DNA from: Rhyacichthys aspro
Taxonomy: Eukaryota > Chordata > Actinopteri > Gobiiformes > Rhyacichthyidae
Assembly (NCBI GenBank): GCA_036850595.1
Contig: CM072155.1
Span: 9,612,256 to 9,676,255, forward strand
Direction of reading: 5' to 3'
DNA: 64,000 bases
Part shown: positions 48,225-59,969 of the stretch, piece after piece
How the letters are laid out: each line of letters starts with the position of its first letter
Numbering within the stretch: the stretch's first letter is position 1
Notes under the pieces: generated by a model
Database searches by the model: none
What the model was told of the DNA's origin: nothing
What the model saw: only the letters and a program-made list of their open reading frames with translations
Made by a program: the position numbers and the translations under genes

Positions 48225-51200
48225 CTACTGATCTTTCTTCCTGAGAGTGCAGTATGAGTTTGTGCCGATCCAGAAACCGGGCAGAATCTTCTCCTGGATG
48301 TCAGCCTTGAACTTGCTGATAACTCGCACCTCCTTCTCGCCCTCGCCCTCCACAGACAGGAACTTGATGATTCCGGCGGGCTGGTCCACGTAGACGCCCA
48401 TGGTGGGGGCGAGGGGCAGCTGGATGTCTGTGTTTTCGCTGTTGTGCCAGACCTGGTAGCAGGAGCCGGACCAGCCCACGCCCCAGGAGGTGGAGTTCTC
48501 CCCTAGACCGCACGGACCGTCCTGGACTTTCCGGGGGGAGCTCTCGCAGGCGACGCCGATCACCACCCAGCCGTCGTAGTCCACCTCCCAGTAGGCTCTG
48601 TAGCCCAGGATCCCCTCTTTACACAGGACCTACAGGAGACATGCCAGTCAGAAAGATTCTGTCCACTGGGGTGATCCTGATACCAAAACCAAAACGGATA
48701 CAGAGCTAAAACAAGCCTTTTGTAGTTGTTGAAAGTACAGTATCATTATAATATTATATACTTTATATTTAGGCCAAATTTGTGTCAGGAAATCGGGTCC
48801 CATTACATCGGCCTCTTGTCCTGCAGGTGGTGGGCCAACAGGAAAGTGGTCCCAGGGCAGGGTCCAGTGGGCAAAGACGTGGCTATGAGATGCTCAGCTT
48901 TAAGCCCCAACCTCAGGCCCGGTGATGCCAATCCAGACACCAAACCAAGCTGCACCAGGGGCCACAGGGAGTCCAGTTTGGGGCCCATCTCTGCCAGGAC
49001 CTTCAGAGTGGTTTGCAGGTATGAATTGGTTGGTGTGGGAATCAGGACCTCCAAGAACAACGCCATGGATCTCAGCCGGAAAAGGGTGGCTTATCTTCTC
49101 CAGGTTGAGATGACAATTTGTTTGAACTATTTACTATTGAATCAGAATTATAATTGAAACTATCAGTACTATAGATGTTAAAGGCTATCGGTTTTAAAAT
49201 GGCTACTCATTCTCAGCTTCATTCACAAACATATTTTATACCAGACAATAATTCTACCCAATGGTAAATAGTGAACATTTAGACAAGTAATAATTCAACA
49301 GGACACATAAACAATGGTACAAAACCAATGGGTGATATCACACTAACTCGAAACACTCTAAATGAAAACTGCATGTATTGTTGTGAGTAGTCGGTGTCTT
49401 TGTCTAAACCCTGAACTGCAGCGGCTCTACCTGAGGGGAGTGGTCATATCGCTCAGGTCTGGTGGGATACGGACAGACTGCATCTGAAGTACGGGCCACT
49501 TTAGTGCCTCCCTCCGAAATCCACAGCAGCTTCTGCGCCGTTTTATCGTCCAGCGTCAGAGGAAGCCAGTCTGAGCGAACAGAGGAAACACAGAATGGAT
49601 TCAGATTAGGATTAGAAAGAAGCAGATTCTAAGGAGGTTATAATAATGTGGGAATAGCAGAATTACGTTTCATGAAGTCGGTTCTGGTGGTGGGCTCCGG
49701 GAGGCTGGGGTCATAAGGAGGCGGCAGGACCTCTGCAGCAGCACTGCTTTTTCTTCCTGTAAAAGAAAAGATGGACAAAAATAGTATTAACAGGTTTTAT
49801 ATGGATTTGAACTGGTTTTAGATGAATTTGAGCAGGTTTTAATTAGATTTTAACTGGTTTTAAATGGATTTGAGCAGGTTTTAATTGGATTTGAACTGGT
49901 TTTAAATGGATTTGAGCAGGTTTTAATTGGATTTGAGCAGGTTTTAATTGGATTTGAGCAGGTTTTAGATGGATTTGAGCAGGTTTTAATTGGATTTTAA
50001 CTGGTTTTAAATGGATTTGAGCAGGTTTTAATTGGAATTGAGCAGGTTTTAGATGGATTTGAGCAGGTTTTAATTGGAATTGAGCAGGTTTTAGATGGAT
50101 TTGAGCAGGTTTTAATTGGAATTGAGCAGGTTTTAGATGGATTTGAGCAGGTTTTAATTGGATTTGAACTGGTTTTATTTGGATTTGAGCAGGTTTTAAT
50201 TGGATTTGAGCAGGTTTTAGATGGATTTGAACTGGTTTTAAATGGATTTTAACAGGTTTTACTTGGATTTGAGCAGATTATACATATCTTTGTTGCAGAA
50301 ACTGGCTACAAATGAAATTAATCTGATTTAAATCCATCTAAAACATGTTCAAATCCAGTTTAAACCTAGTACCAAAAATATGACTTGTTAAAAGTATTGG
50401 TAGGGGCACATTAAACATTGCAAAGGGCCGAATTTGGCTCAGGGGCCTTGAGTTTGACATGTGTGGTCTGGAGCCACTGGGCAGCAGCTATGGACTATTC
50501 CCAGATCTGAGCAGTCTTATTGTCATGACCAGGTTTTGTGAAATAAAAGTAAACTGAGGACCAAATAGAAACAGACGAAAAAGAAGCTTGTTCAGAAGTA
50601 AGTGTTGACTCAAAATGTACATAAACCTTGCCAAAAATGAATTGTAAACTTCTTGACAGCTTCCTCCTTAGAAAAAGCCTGGACTGGATCTGCCCCCTTC
50701 AATCTGCTGACATCCATCGTCTCTACAGCCTTTTCTTCAGCCCATTTCATTCAAATTCTCCTGACTTTTATCCTGCTGTATTTGAAAACGCAGTCTTTTA
50801 TTTGGTCCCAGAGTGTATCCTGCTGGTGCCTCGTGAACCTCTCTCGATCTTTAGGAGAAGCCTACCCTCCACAGCTTGTTTATACAGTGTTGGATTTGCG
50901 TGTTCCTAAACATTTAGTATCAGTGAGAGATGTGTGATTGTGAGTGTCCAATTCTGCTGCCGTCTGTGTGGCACATGACCTTCTGTACGTAGGGCAATCG
51001 GGGTAAACAGCATATATTTATCAGTGTAATCCAAACAGGCTCCACCTTGAACATCTAAAGCAGCCTTCATGTTCACACAGGCACAAACATATCAATTTAT
51101 TACTCTCTTTGTTACTTTTCCACACTTCCCAAGTTGGTTACGACTCCATTACTCGCTGTTGACTAGTTTTACGGTGTGTAAAGGTTTTATGGACAATAAC

Positions 51201-54200
51201 TAAAGCCAACAACGTCTCATGTTTCCCGCTTTCTTTTGCCATCTTTAGCTTTTCTGTCCGGCTGCCAGTTATCAGCAGTAAATCATCTGCTGCTCTCAAC
51301 ATACACACCGATTCATAACGTCGCCCCGCTGTGATGCAGTTTCGAGTTTCCACATCAGAAATCCAGTTCATTTATTCAGGGCACGCTTTGCGGGTAACGA
51401 CAGCGGGAGTCCTGCTAAGAATACCCTTTTCATGCGTTACATCACACGCCATGTCGTGGGACGGTGTTTTATCACTCTGGGTTTGTTCTTTCTCCAGATG
51501 AATGCCTGCTCTGGTTCATTTTCCGAAAACGACCACCCAACCCCAGCCAGGTCACCCATCGGCGTAGGACATCAGCGCTCGGGTTTCTCTCGCTCGGATG
51601 GCACACACACAACCAGCTCCTCATCATTCTTACTCGACTATCACAAGCTACATCGCTTCATTAAGTTGATTTGTGACCCATGAAGAAGCCAAATTTAGAC
51701 CGGACTTTGATCTGATCCCATAGAAGGCTGCATGTGAGTGAAGTGGGCCTAATGCTCAGAACATGGGATAACAAAAGAGCTTACTACTTAAGCTGATTTA
51801 GAAAGAAGTAGGGGCAAAGAAGGTGCAATAATGAAGGGAAAGCAGGAAATATACAGAATCTCAAGTGGAAGGGGCTGTTAAACAGTTTTAACTGATTTAA
51901 AATGTGATACTTTGAATTTTACTCCAAAGTATCTGTACTTTCTACCTCAATACATTTTTAGTTTTTAAAATTGTTGTAAATATAAACACTTAAATTAAAT
52001 GTTTAGGTACATAAATGTGTCCCTAAATCGATAGTGCTGAGTTTTACGAAGCACACATAAATGCGGCATTATATGAGTAGCTTTCCTTTCTCAGTGATCT
52101 GTCCAACTATTACACTTTACTAAACTAACCAACTATATACTAAACAAACACACTTTATTAGTAGCTTTTAAGTACATTTAAAAGTTTAAAATTACTTTAA
52201 TACTTTCACTTAAGTAATAATTTCTACATCTTTGTCTGTACCTTTACTTAAGTAGAGGAAATGAGTACTTCCTCCACTACTGTGATGAAAGATGGACTAA
52301 TTTGCAAAAAGTAACACTCATTAAAAAGCCATTTGCATTTTCCCAAGAGGCAGAATTTTAAAATCTTCAACAATGGTGAAAATAAACGTAACTACTGAGC
52401 AACCAAACATCTATCCTGCTACTGTAGTCAATCAAGCTCTGTACCTGCATTATTGTTCAAATATACAGCACACACAGACTAAATAAGGAGTTCTGTCTCC
52501 TGATTGGATGAAAGTGGCGGGATACCAGGACATGTATTTTTTACTCAACACTCCATGATGTAGTTATTTAACCTCTGCTTTATCCTTTCTTTATTATCAC
52601 GGTTTACAGCATCGTCTCCAGTTATTCTTTTGTTTAGGTTTTATTTTGAATTTTATTGTGTTTTTATACTTTATATTTCTTCTTGCTCTACCCTTTTCTT
52701 AACCTTAACTTATCTAACCGTACTTATTCTAAGCTTACGTAACTTTACTTATCATAACCTTTCTTAACTTAACCTTACTTAACTTAACCTTACTTAACCT
52801 TACTTAATGTAAGTATGTGGCAGCGCACTCAGATGCTGCAGCCCAGATGCATCTAAATGTAATTTCTCCTTGTGAATTTTTCCCTGTGAGACAAATAAAG
52901 CAATCTATCTTAATTTATCATTTAATTTATCTTAACTTTACTTATTTTAACTTAACTTATCTTAAGCTTACTTACCTTTACCCTAATTTATCTTAACATT
53001 ATCTTAACCCTCCTTAACTTATCTTAACCATACTTAACTGAACTTAAATGATCTCATCTATATCTATATAATTTTATTACCTTTTTTAAAAAAAAAATAA
53101 TTTAAAGTGTTTTGAGTTTTCATATTTCATATATTTTACAATATATCAGTTCTAACCAAATAATTACCTGTCATTTATTTACCGCTCTACACTGAAATAG
53201 TAAATCAGTGAAATTGAAAGATTTTGATTCATAGAAAAAGATGGCTGCCCAAGCTGTAAGGACCAGGAAAACCTTTTACACAGACCTGGAAAGTGCTTAA
53301 AAAGTCCTTGAGTTTGATGTGAGATAAATGAGTGGGGTCCTTCCCTCAGTCTTGCCTTTGGTCTCTGCGCCTCGTGTTCAGAGACCAGTGTCATCTCTTT
53401 CAGCACATGTCTGAGGAAACCCGACCCTGTGACCCTCATGGCTCCGGTTCGTAGCCTGACAACCGAAGGACTCCAGGAAAAACATCTGTAAACATCGCTC
53501 TTCTGAATATCCCCACGTGGCTTTACTTTGGCCGCTTTAATTAAAAATCTAAATATGTACAATACGTTAGAGACAATTCACTCAAAGCCCCGTGAGCCGA
53601 GACAATTTGATAATCGGCTGGTTTTGCGGATGGATGGACAAAGCTCTGCTGAAGATTAGGCTTGAGTTACACAGATTACAGTGGGATAATGTTCGCATGT
53701 GTTTTCATTCAGGCCTGACTTCAAAAGGAAACGTGTGCACATTGTTGGGACATGCAGCCCTCGGCAGATGGACACATTTGGCAGGACACAAGGCGACGAG
53801 AGTCAAGGTCGTTTTGTCATAAGGGAGACTTTTGACATGCTGCTTGTTTAACGTTAAAATGGCACCTGTTCTCGGACCAAAGGTGGGACAGTCATCTTAA
53901 AACAAATAAAACAACAAAATCACTCAAGTAGATTCTGCAAGTGGAGTACCTCAAAGTTTTATTGTACCCTTAAAAATTGCACACATCTACAGCATTTATT
54001 GCACCTTTCAAAGTTTCTTATGTATTTCTCATATTCTACTTTTAGAGTTTTTTTCTAAAGTCTGTGTAAATATTCTTATTGCATGCTCACTTTTTCTTTT
54101 TTTCGCCCCAACACTACTTTTGCACTATACTGTATGTGAACTGCCATCACAAGTGAATTTCCCCATTGTAGGATCAATAAAGTCTTATCTTTTCGTATAT

Positions 54201-57200
54201 GTTTGGCTGGTCATTAAAAGGACCTGAGTAGTGGTCTATTTGCGAGCTAAACCTACAGTAATAAGAAGAAATGACCCATTGTAAAACATAAATTAAAAGG
54301 TATAAATATGCAGGGTTTTAGACATCACACCAAAATTGTTGCACGTGGTGCTGTTTGGAAACTCTGGTGTTGCCCCTTGATTCAGTCTAAAATGCTAAAA
54401 TGTGTCTGATTCCAAGAGGAAATTGTGCGTCGCTCGTCTTGATTTCTATTTTTACCGGTATCTTTCCCACAGCTTTGTTACAGTTAGTCCTAAATTTCTT
54501 CAGTTATTGTTGTAGTCAAGACTGCATTGACCAATATCAAGTCCATTCAAAGACAAGATCAAAACTCAAAGACAAACAAAGAGGGCTTATGCCTAAATGC
54601 AAGTGACTAACATAAAAACAGAGAAACTTGTGAATCTTTCAACTACAGCTACTTCACAAACGCTGACAATAAATATTCCGTTTTTTCCAACTCAAGACGT
54701 GACCCAACAGTTTTGTTTTTTTCTTCGAATTGAGTCTCGATAAAAGAAGGAAAGAAAGATCTTGTCCTGAGAACTGCAACTATTCGTGGCAGGTATCAAG
54801 TGTTGAGTGGAATGAGATATCACACGACGGGGGACCTCGCTCTGGCACCGCTGCGTTAGCTAAAAGCCTCACAGATTCCCGTCCGACCTTAGCGGATCAA
54901 CTCAGATAAACAGATACTCGTACAGAGTGATTAATGAGACACGGAGAACGACAAGGACTCAACGAGACTCAGATGAAGTGTCGGATTGGTGAAGCTGCCA
55001 GCTCTGATGTGATGGAGACATTTTAAGGCTTTTTCAATCATGTTACCTCTATGAAGGCCCTCAGTGTTATGCTTTATTTCCAAGCATATTCCTCCTGTAC
55101 GACATCGTTTAACCTAACCATATCTTAACCCAGCTCAGTTACCTCTGATTCAAAGCCTGTGTGTTTTTGCAACGTTATAAAATCACCGGTCAACCGTGCA
55201 GTGTCAGGAAATATCTACGAAAGATGTGGACAGGTTTGTGGTTTGGAAAAAGAGCAGAACTTGGGCCGTTGTAGTGTTGCAAAGAGACATTGAGGTAAGC
55301 CACGTTGTTGTTTGCGTATATTTGTGCAAGGCTTGATAATTAATCGCTGTAAAGGATTATTGAACATCAAATCTGAGGCCTTTGCTCATTACTCGACATC
55401 TGTAAGACAAGACAACACTACAACCAAGAGACAGTTTTGATAGCGTCAAGAAAAATGACAAAGTGTGAAGAGGCCAAATGTACCAACGAGCCAGGCATAA
55501 AATCTCATGAAACAGGCTCTAAATGGCTAAAAACTGAACGGTTGAATGAGAAAATTTAACATATCTATTCAATAAATCTACAAGTGTTGAGAAACTGACA
55601 AAGGCAATGACAGGGAGTAAATTTAACCGGCCACCACACATCTCTGTAATTAATCAATATCAGACGTGGAAATCTGAGGCCTTTCACATGATTCAATGTG
55701 TGAACAGCTCGGGGAGGTTAATACAGGATCAGCTTAAGATGATCACGAGGTGGACTGGTTCGCGTCGCGGATTCTCCTCACAGTGGGAAAGAGCCACTTT
55801 ATCTGCCAGATCAGGTTAGAAAGATCCTCCTGAGGCAGCATCTGAGCAGCTGAGGCGACCTTCATCCTCTTTTGGTCGCACTTTCAACACATTCTGGCAA
55901 AAAGCCATTCGAGATGAAGAGGGAGGAGGGAGAGTTAAAATTAAAAATCTGCCTTGAACCTAGTTTCCAGGTAGAATTGGACCAGTTCAGATCGGGACAA
56001 GTGATGTAAGACATGAAAGTACAGTAGATGGACTCAGAGCTAAAGGATGGAGCAACATGAAATGCAGTAGAGTGTGACAGTGTTTTCTCCTGGTCCAGTT
56101 TGGTTTGGCTTAAGTTTAAAGCATTAAAATACTTGGACAGGTTTGGAAATGGAAAGAATCCTTGTGCAACATGTGTAGTTTGTGTGAGAGATTTATATCA
56201 GAAAATTGTGCCAAGGGATCTTCAACTCTAACCTCTCCTACTTTCCTACAAAGTCCAAACGTTAGCGCAAGCTACAGCCAGAGTTTGCTGTAGATAGTGA
56301 TGCTAATGACCTTTAAAGTACTGATACACTTGCCCACATACTCCTGTGTACAAAGCCTGTTCCTCACCCACTCTCATAGACTTTCAAGGACACAAAGCTA
56401 CAGGTTAGTTCTGTCACTAATCGATAGTAAACTATGTGTAACACTACACTTCACAGATGTGTATTAACCTGCTCCATCAGTCTTTTATAGACACCTTTCC
56501 CCGTTAATGTGCTCTGATGTTGTTGTATTTGTTGTATTTACATAAACCATCAACACAACCTCAGAGGATTTGACTCGGAGAGAAAAAGTCCTGATTTAAG
56601 GAGGATAATCACCTTATTTTTTCACTTTGGAGCTAGCAGCAGACACCAAACTGCCAATCACACAAGTCAGCCATCCCCAAAGCAGGTTTATGTGACATGT
56701 TGACATGTGTGATATGTTTAATGACCCATTGTAAAGGAAAAACATGAGAATAAAAAAAAATATTTGTGCTTTTTGCTCCCAAAATTTACAAAATGCTCCT
56801 TTATTATGTACATTTACATTTGGCATCAAGCTTGGGCCACAGATAATGTCTTAGTGGTGGTTAACTGGTTCAGTCTAACTTTTTAAAATATAAAATAAAA
56901 TACAAGCAGTTGGAGCAGCTTTAAATTTGACAGTTTTTGTTTTAAATCATACAATACAATGATTTATTTAACTCAATAAAAAAAGTGACCCTTAAAATGA
57001 ATCATGACTAAAATCTGGTGAATCGTGACAGCCCTAAGATGGAATAAAGATGAATATAATTGGCAACAGCTGTAAGAGCATGAAAAATGAACCTTGAAAG
57101 TGCTTAAAAAGGGCTTGAACTTGACCTGGAAGCTGGTGCTACGACCCTTTGGCCTGTTACGTAACAACTGAATCAATCCAGCCATAAATAAATGGACAGG

Positions 57201-59167
57201 GGGACACGCATTTGGGGATTTGGATTACTCCGCAGCATTTCACACTTCATTACTTGGGCTGTCAAAGGGCCAAGGTTAATGCCATTTGAGACGGTCCGAC
57301 GAGGAAAAAACTGGATTAAAACGTGTCAAAAAAGAAACAAGCTACGACAAAAGAGGCTCAGGAGGAAGTTCTGAACGAGACCAGACGTTACGCTTTAAGC
57401 CAGTCCAGGTTCGAGTCCTTGAACGGAAACCCGAGCTCGGAGGTGGCAGGTGAAGCGGTGACATTGACGGGCATTCGGTAGGCGACAGGCACAAGTGCGT
57501 TGAAACTGAAAACCGTCCCGAGAGAAAGCCTTTCCTGTTGTCGACATGATTAATGGGACAGGGAAAAAAAAGAAAACTTGCCGAGCGCGCATCAAGGAAG
57601 GGCTTTTGGCGACGAGCTGAGCCGCAGAAATGCACCACATGGTAATAAACAGGATAGGAAACACATTATAAATAGGCAATAAAACACTCTGACAACCAAT
57701 TAAACAGCCGTGCTATGTTCATTAGAATATGACACCGCTCTGTCCCCGGATCTCACCTACTTGAAAAGTAGTTTGAGTTTGACTTTGAATCATCTCTGAT
57801 GCAGATATTTAGGAGTAAGAAAGTGTAGGAAATAGAAAAGATGGATAAATGTGACTTGGGAGTTTAAGACAGTGATTTACAACTTGTTTTTCTGGATAAT
57901 CATGGCTTAAACAGGCTGCATATATCAATGCTCCTGACTGTTTTGCCAGTTTTCAATTAAGGCTCATAAACATCCCAAACTCTATTCCCACAAATCATTC
58001 TTGCATCTCAATCAGGAGATTAGAATGGTAACCTGAGATGTCCTGATGTTTTGCCAATGAGCTTGAATTTTTATAATTACCGTTATGGTTAATAGTTTGC
58101 TTTACTTTTGTCATCTTTATTTCCTGCAAAATATTTCCAAACAAAGCTGCATAACGGAGTAAAGTACACATACATATACTATGTTTGGCAGGTGGTATTG
58201 CAGCAAAATAATACCAGCCTAAAAAGATTTTTCAATAGACATCAGTAAAGCAGCAGACAGGAAATTCCAAAATTTTGATATTTTACTATTTATTGCCTGA
58301 TTTTATATTTACTGTATCTGCTTTTTCTTTGTTAAAAATCCTCTAAACTGCTAAAATATAACTTTGAGCTCATTGGTCGGGACCGAGACTGCTTGCATAA
58401 GGCTGTACTGCACCTGCTCAGTGGGTTACATGACAGAGACATCAACCTGGAAACCAAACTTTTTTCTAATAACACATCCATGATTACAAACAGGATTACT
58501 TTATGTGCTCCGGAGTTTGTCAAATAGAAAACCTGTGATAACCTCAATGTTTTTAAAAGCCAGTAAATATATTAAGAACCATATTTAGACCTGCATTTCA
58601 TTCACTATTAATCAAACTTTTCCCTGGACTGCTTACATTTCAGTGACAGTGGTTTGTAATTTCAGATTTGAACGACTGAACTGAGACATGCATTTAATTC
58701 AGCTTTAAATAATCCTTTTTTTTTCTAAACTATGCATTTCAAAGTCCTAAAAAGCACAGTAAACAAATGGTAAACCCTGTGATACATTCCACTTTTAACT
58801 ACAATATTTGCACTTGCATTTGATTCAGCATTAATCACACATTTCCCTACAATACACATTAAAAAGCACCACAGCTTCAGGGACAAATGTCAAACCTATA
58901 ACACACCTGTTGTAAACTGCAACACCACATTGGGACAAACATTTTAGTCAATGCTAATTGTACTAATCTTATTCAAAAAAGACAAATCTGTGTTTCTTTC
59001 CCAAAAGACAATGACTATTTAGGGACATCCATTTCATTCAGCATTGATTAGAACTATCGATTTGAGAAAAGACAATTTAAAGTCACAAAATATACAATGA
59101 CAAATAGTAATTCCCTCAGAAATCCCAGACTTGTCATTTTCTTACCGGATTTCTTGGGCACAGGCAT
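48225..59167 (-). CDS. stand-alone PRY-SPRY (B30.2) domain protein
   Basis: Four minus-strand exons join in phase to 218 codons: 59146-59167, 49667-49756, 49431-49570, 48225-48629. The short Lys-rich N-terminus (MPVPKKSG, then RKSSAAAEVLPPPYDP) leads into a PRY segment (LPLTLDDKTAQKLLW, about residues 40-54) and a SPRY segment with the usual landmarks: YWEVDYDGWVVIGVA (97-111), WGVGWSGSCYQVWHN, GVYVDQPAGIIKFL and PGFWIG. No RING, B-box or coiled coil precedes it, so it is not a full TRIM protein. B30.2 domains bind protein partners; the partner here is unknown. Fish homologues are often auto-named after TRIM16 or the stonustoxin C-terminal domain, but only the B30.2 fold is shared and no pore-forming domain is present. 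The three downstream exons are firm. Exon 1 is less certain, because it needs a ~9.4-kb intron, though its donor (CCG|GTAAG) and phase fit. Confidence 0.8.
49791..50350 (+). repeat. 21-bp minisatellite, copy B
   Basis: About 23 tandem units of GGATTTGAGCAGGTTTTAATT (21 bp), with AACTGG/AGCAGG and TTAATT/TTAGAT variants alternating, cover about 490 bp. A decayed edge runs to 50350. The array lies in intron 1 of the PRY-SPRY gene, only ~35 bases upstream of the acceptor of exon 2. The alternation of variant units suggests a higher-order period in places. Confidence 0.88.
50395..50470 (+). repeat. dispersed-repeat terminus next to minisatellite B
   Basis: GCAAAGGGCCGAATTTGGCT followed by GGGCCTTGAGTTTGACATG matches a phrase I recall from hAT-like vertebrate repeats, and may be the outer end of the element that contains the minisatellite. 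The family name is from memory only. Confidence 0.45.
50471..51899. other. PRY-SPRY gene intron 1, nothing recognised
   Basis: Plus-strand frames at 50628-50937 overlap in two phases, and frames at 51432-51683 likewise. None shows a domain I recognise. Confidence 0.4.
51900..52282 (-). mobile_element. hAT-type short element (ACTTAAGTA family)
   Basis: Read on the minus strand from 52282, it begins CAGTAGTGGAGGAAGTACTC followed by ACTTAAGTAAAGGTACAGAC, closely resembling a very common teleost non-autonomous hAT family (CAGTGGTGG ends). The far end near 51900 is not well defined. The same ACTTAAGTA motifs occur at 7793-8320. Confidence 0.65.
52690..53050 (+). repeat. (CTTAACTTAAC)-type simple repeat with embedded LINE tail
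   Basis: Variants of ACTTAACCTTACTTAACCTT fill the region apart from about 52805-52910. There, a different sequence ending TGTGAGACAAATAAAGCAAT interrupts the array and resembles a LINE 3' end. The array probably grew from the target or tail repeat of that insertion. Confidence 0.7.
53060..53930. other. PRY-SPRY gene intron 1, unrecognised open frame
   Basis: A 127-codon minus-strand frame at 53179-53562 has no domain I recognise. TGGAAAGTGCTTAAAAAG at about 53288 is nearly repeated at about 57097, hinting at another old dispersed repeat. Confidence 0.35.
53990..54195 (+). mobile_element. LINE-type 3' tail
   Basis: GTGAATTTCCCCATTGTAGG then ATCAATAAAGTCTTATCTT is a motif typical of 3' ends of L2/Rex-like fish LINEs, which end in short tandem repeats. 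Only the tail is recognisable. Confidence 0.6.
54200..59145. other. PRY-SPRY gene intron 1, nothing recognised
   Basis: Short open frames (54400-54606, 55607-55819, 57342-57679 and others) have no recognisable domain. GGTTCGAGTCC at about 57411 is a B-box-like match, but no tRNA cloverleaf surrounds it. Confidence 0.4.
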
Positions 59168-59599
59168 GGTTCCTTCAGGGTTTACTCTTTCTTCTCGTTG
59201 CACTCAAACCTGGAGCAGATGTCTGTGTGGGGTGGTCCAGTCTGGGCAGGATCTCCTTTTATTAACTTCCACATCAGAGGGAGGAGGAGGGGGTCTGAGG
59301 AGGGGGTCTAGAGGGTGGGCAGTAGGTGTTTTTTTTATTTTTTTCGGTCGGATGCAGCCCCAAAGAGACGGTGCTGTCACATGAAACTGCTGTGGTCCTT
59401 TCGAGGGATCAGATGCACAGAGTCCAGCGAATACCCAGGAAATCCCGAGTATGCACGCTCGTTTACATTCACACATGGACGGGGCATGTGCACGAGCAGC
59501 AGATGAAAGCACACTGGTGTACTGGTCTTTTCTGTCAGTGCCACAGTAATTAACCTGTTTTAAGTGACAGAATAGAGCTTAAATACATGGATTAAATTG

Positions 59600-59960
59600 A
59601 CAGAACCATGTGCGAGACCAGAGAGTATCGAGACCATGACAAGAGTGAGACCGAGTGAAGGGTTAGGATCGGAACAAGAACAGAATCAGTGCACTATACA
59701 CTATAATAGAAACAAGGGAATAGTTTAAAAAAATCTAAACAAGTCCAGTCTTAGACCAAGTCCAGACTCATGGAGGTTAGGTTTTTTTTTTTTTTTTAAA
59801 TGATTGAGGTTTTCATCCAATCCCAAGAACAAACAAATCTATCATTTCTAGTCTCAGTTGGTATTGACGTCTGAAACCAAGACAGGTCTGACTAAAAAAT
59901 GAGTTCAAGACCCAGAAAAGACCAAGACCTTTGTAAAATAGTCTTAATTCTGTAAATAAG
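59600..59960 (+). repeat. GACC/CTTGGT-rich dispersed repeat, copy 2
   Basis: It shares GTCCAGTCTTAGACCAAG (about 59741), the preceding ATAGAAACAAGGGAA-like phrase, and the following AAGACCAAGAC motifs with 9960-10445, in the same order and strand. A T-run interrupts it near 59780. Confidence 0.65.
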
Positions 59961-59969
59961 ACACAAAAC

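Noticed and set aside
48301..48513. 70-codon Arg-rich minus frame
   Set aside because: Out-of-frame shadow of the last PRY-SPRY exon, whose true frame carries the SPRY landmarks.
48225..49756. Toxin gene (stonustoxin-like naming)
   Set aside because: Only the widespread B30.2 domain is shared; there is no pore-forming or other toxin domain and the protein is short.
53179..53562. 127-codon minus frame as a coding exon of the PRY-SPRY gene
   Set aside because: No domain match, and the frame and phase of the assembled gene are complete without it.
57355..57425. tRNA gene or SINE head (GGTTCGAGTCC at ~57411 with GGCTCAGGAGG upstream)
   Set aside because: The B box is good, but the A box does not match and the arms of a cloverleaf do not pair.
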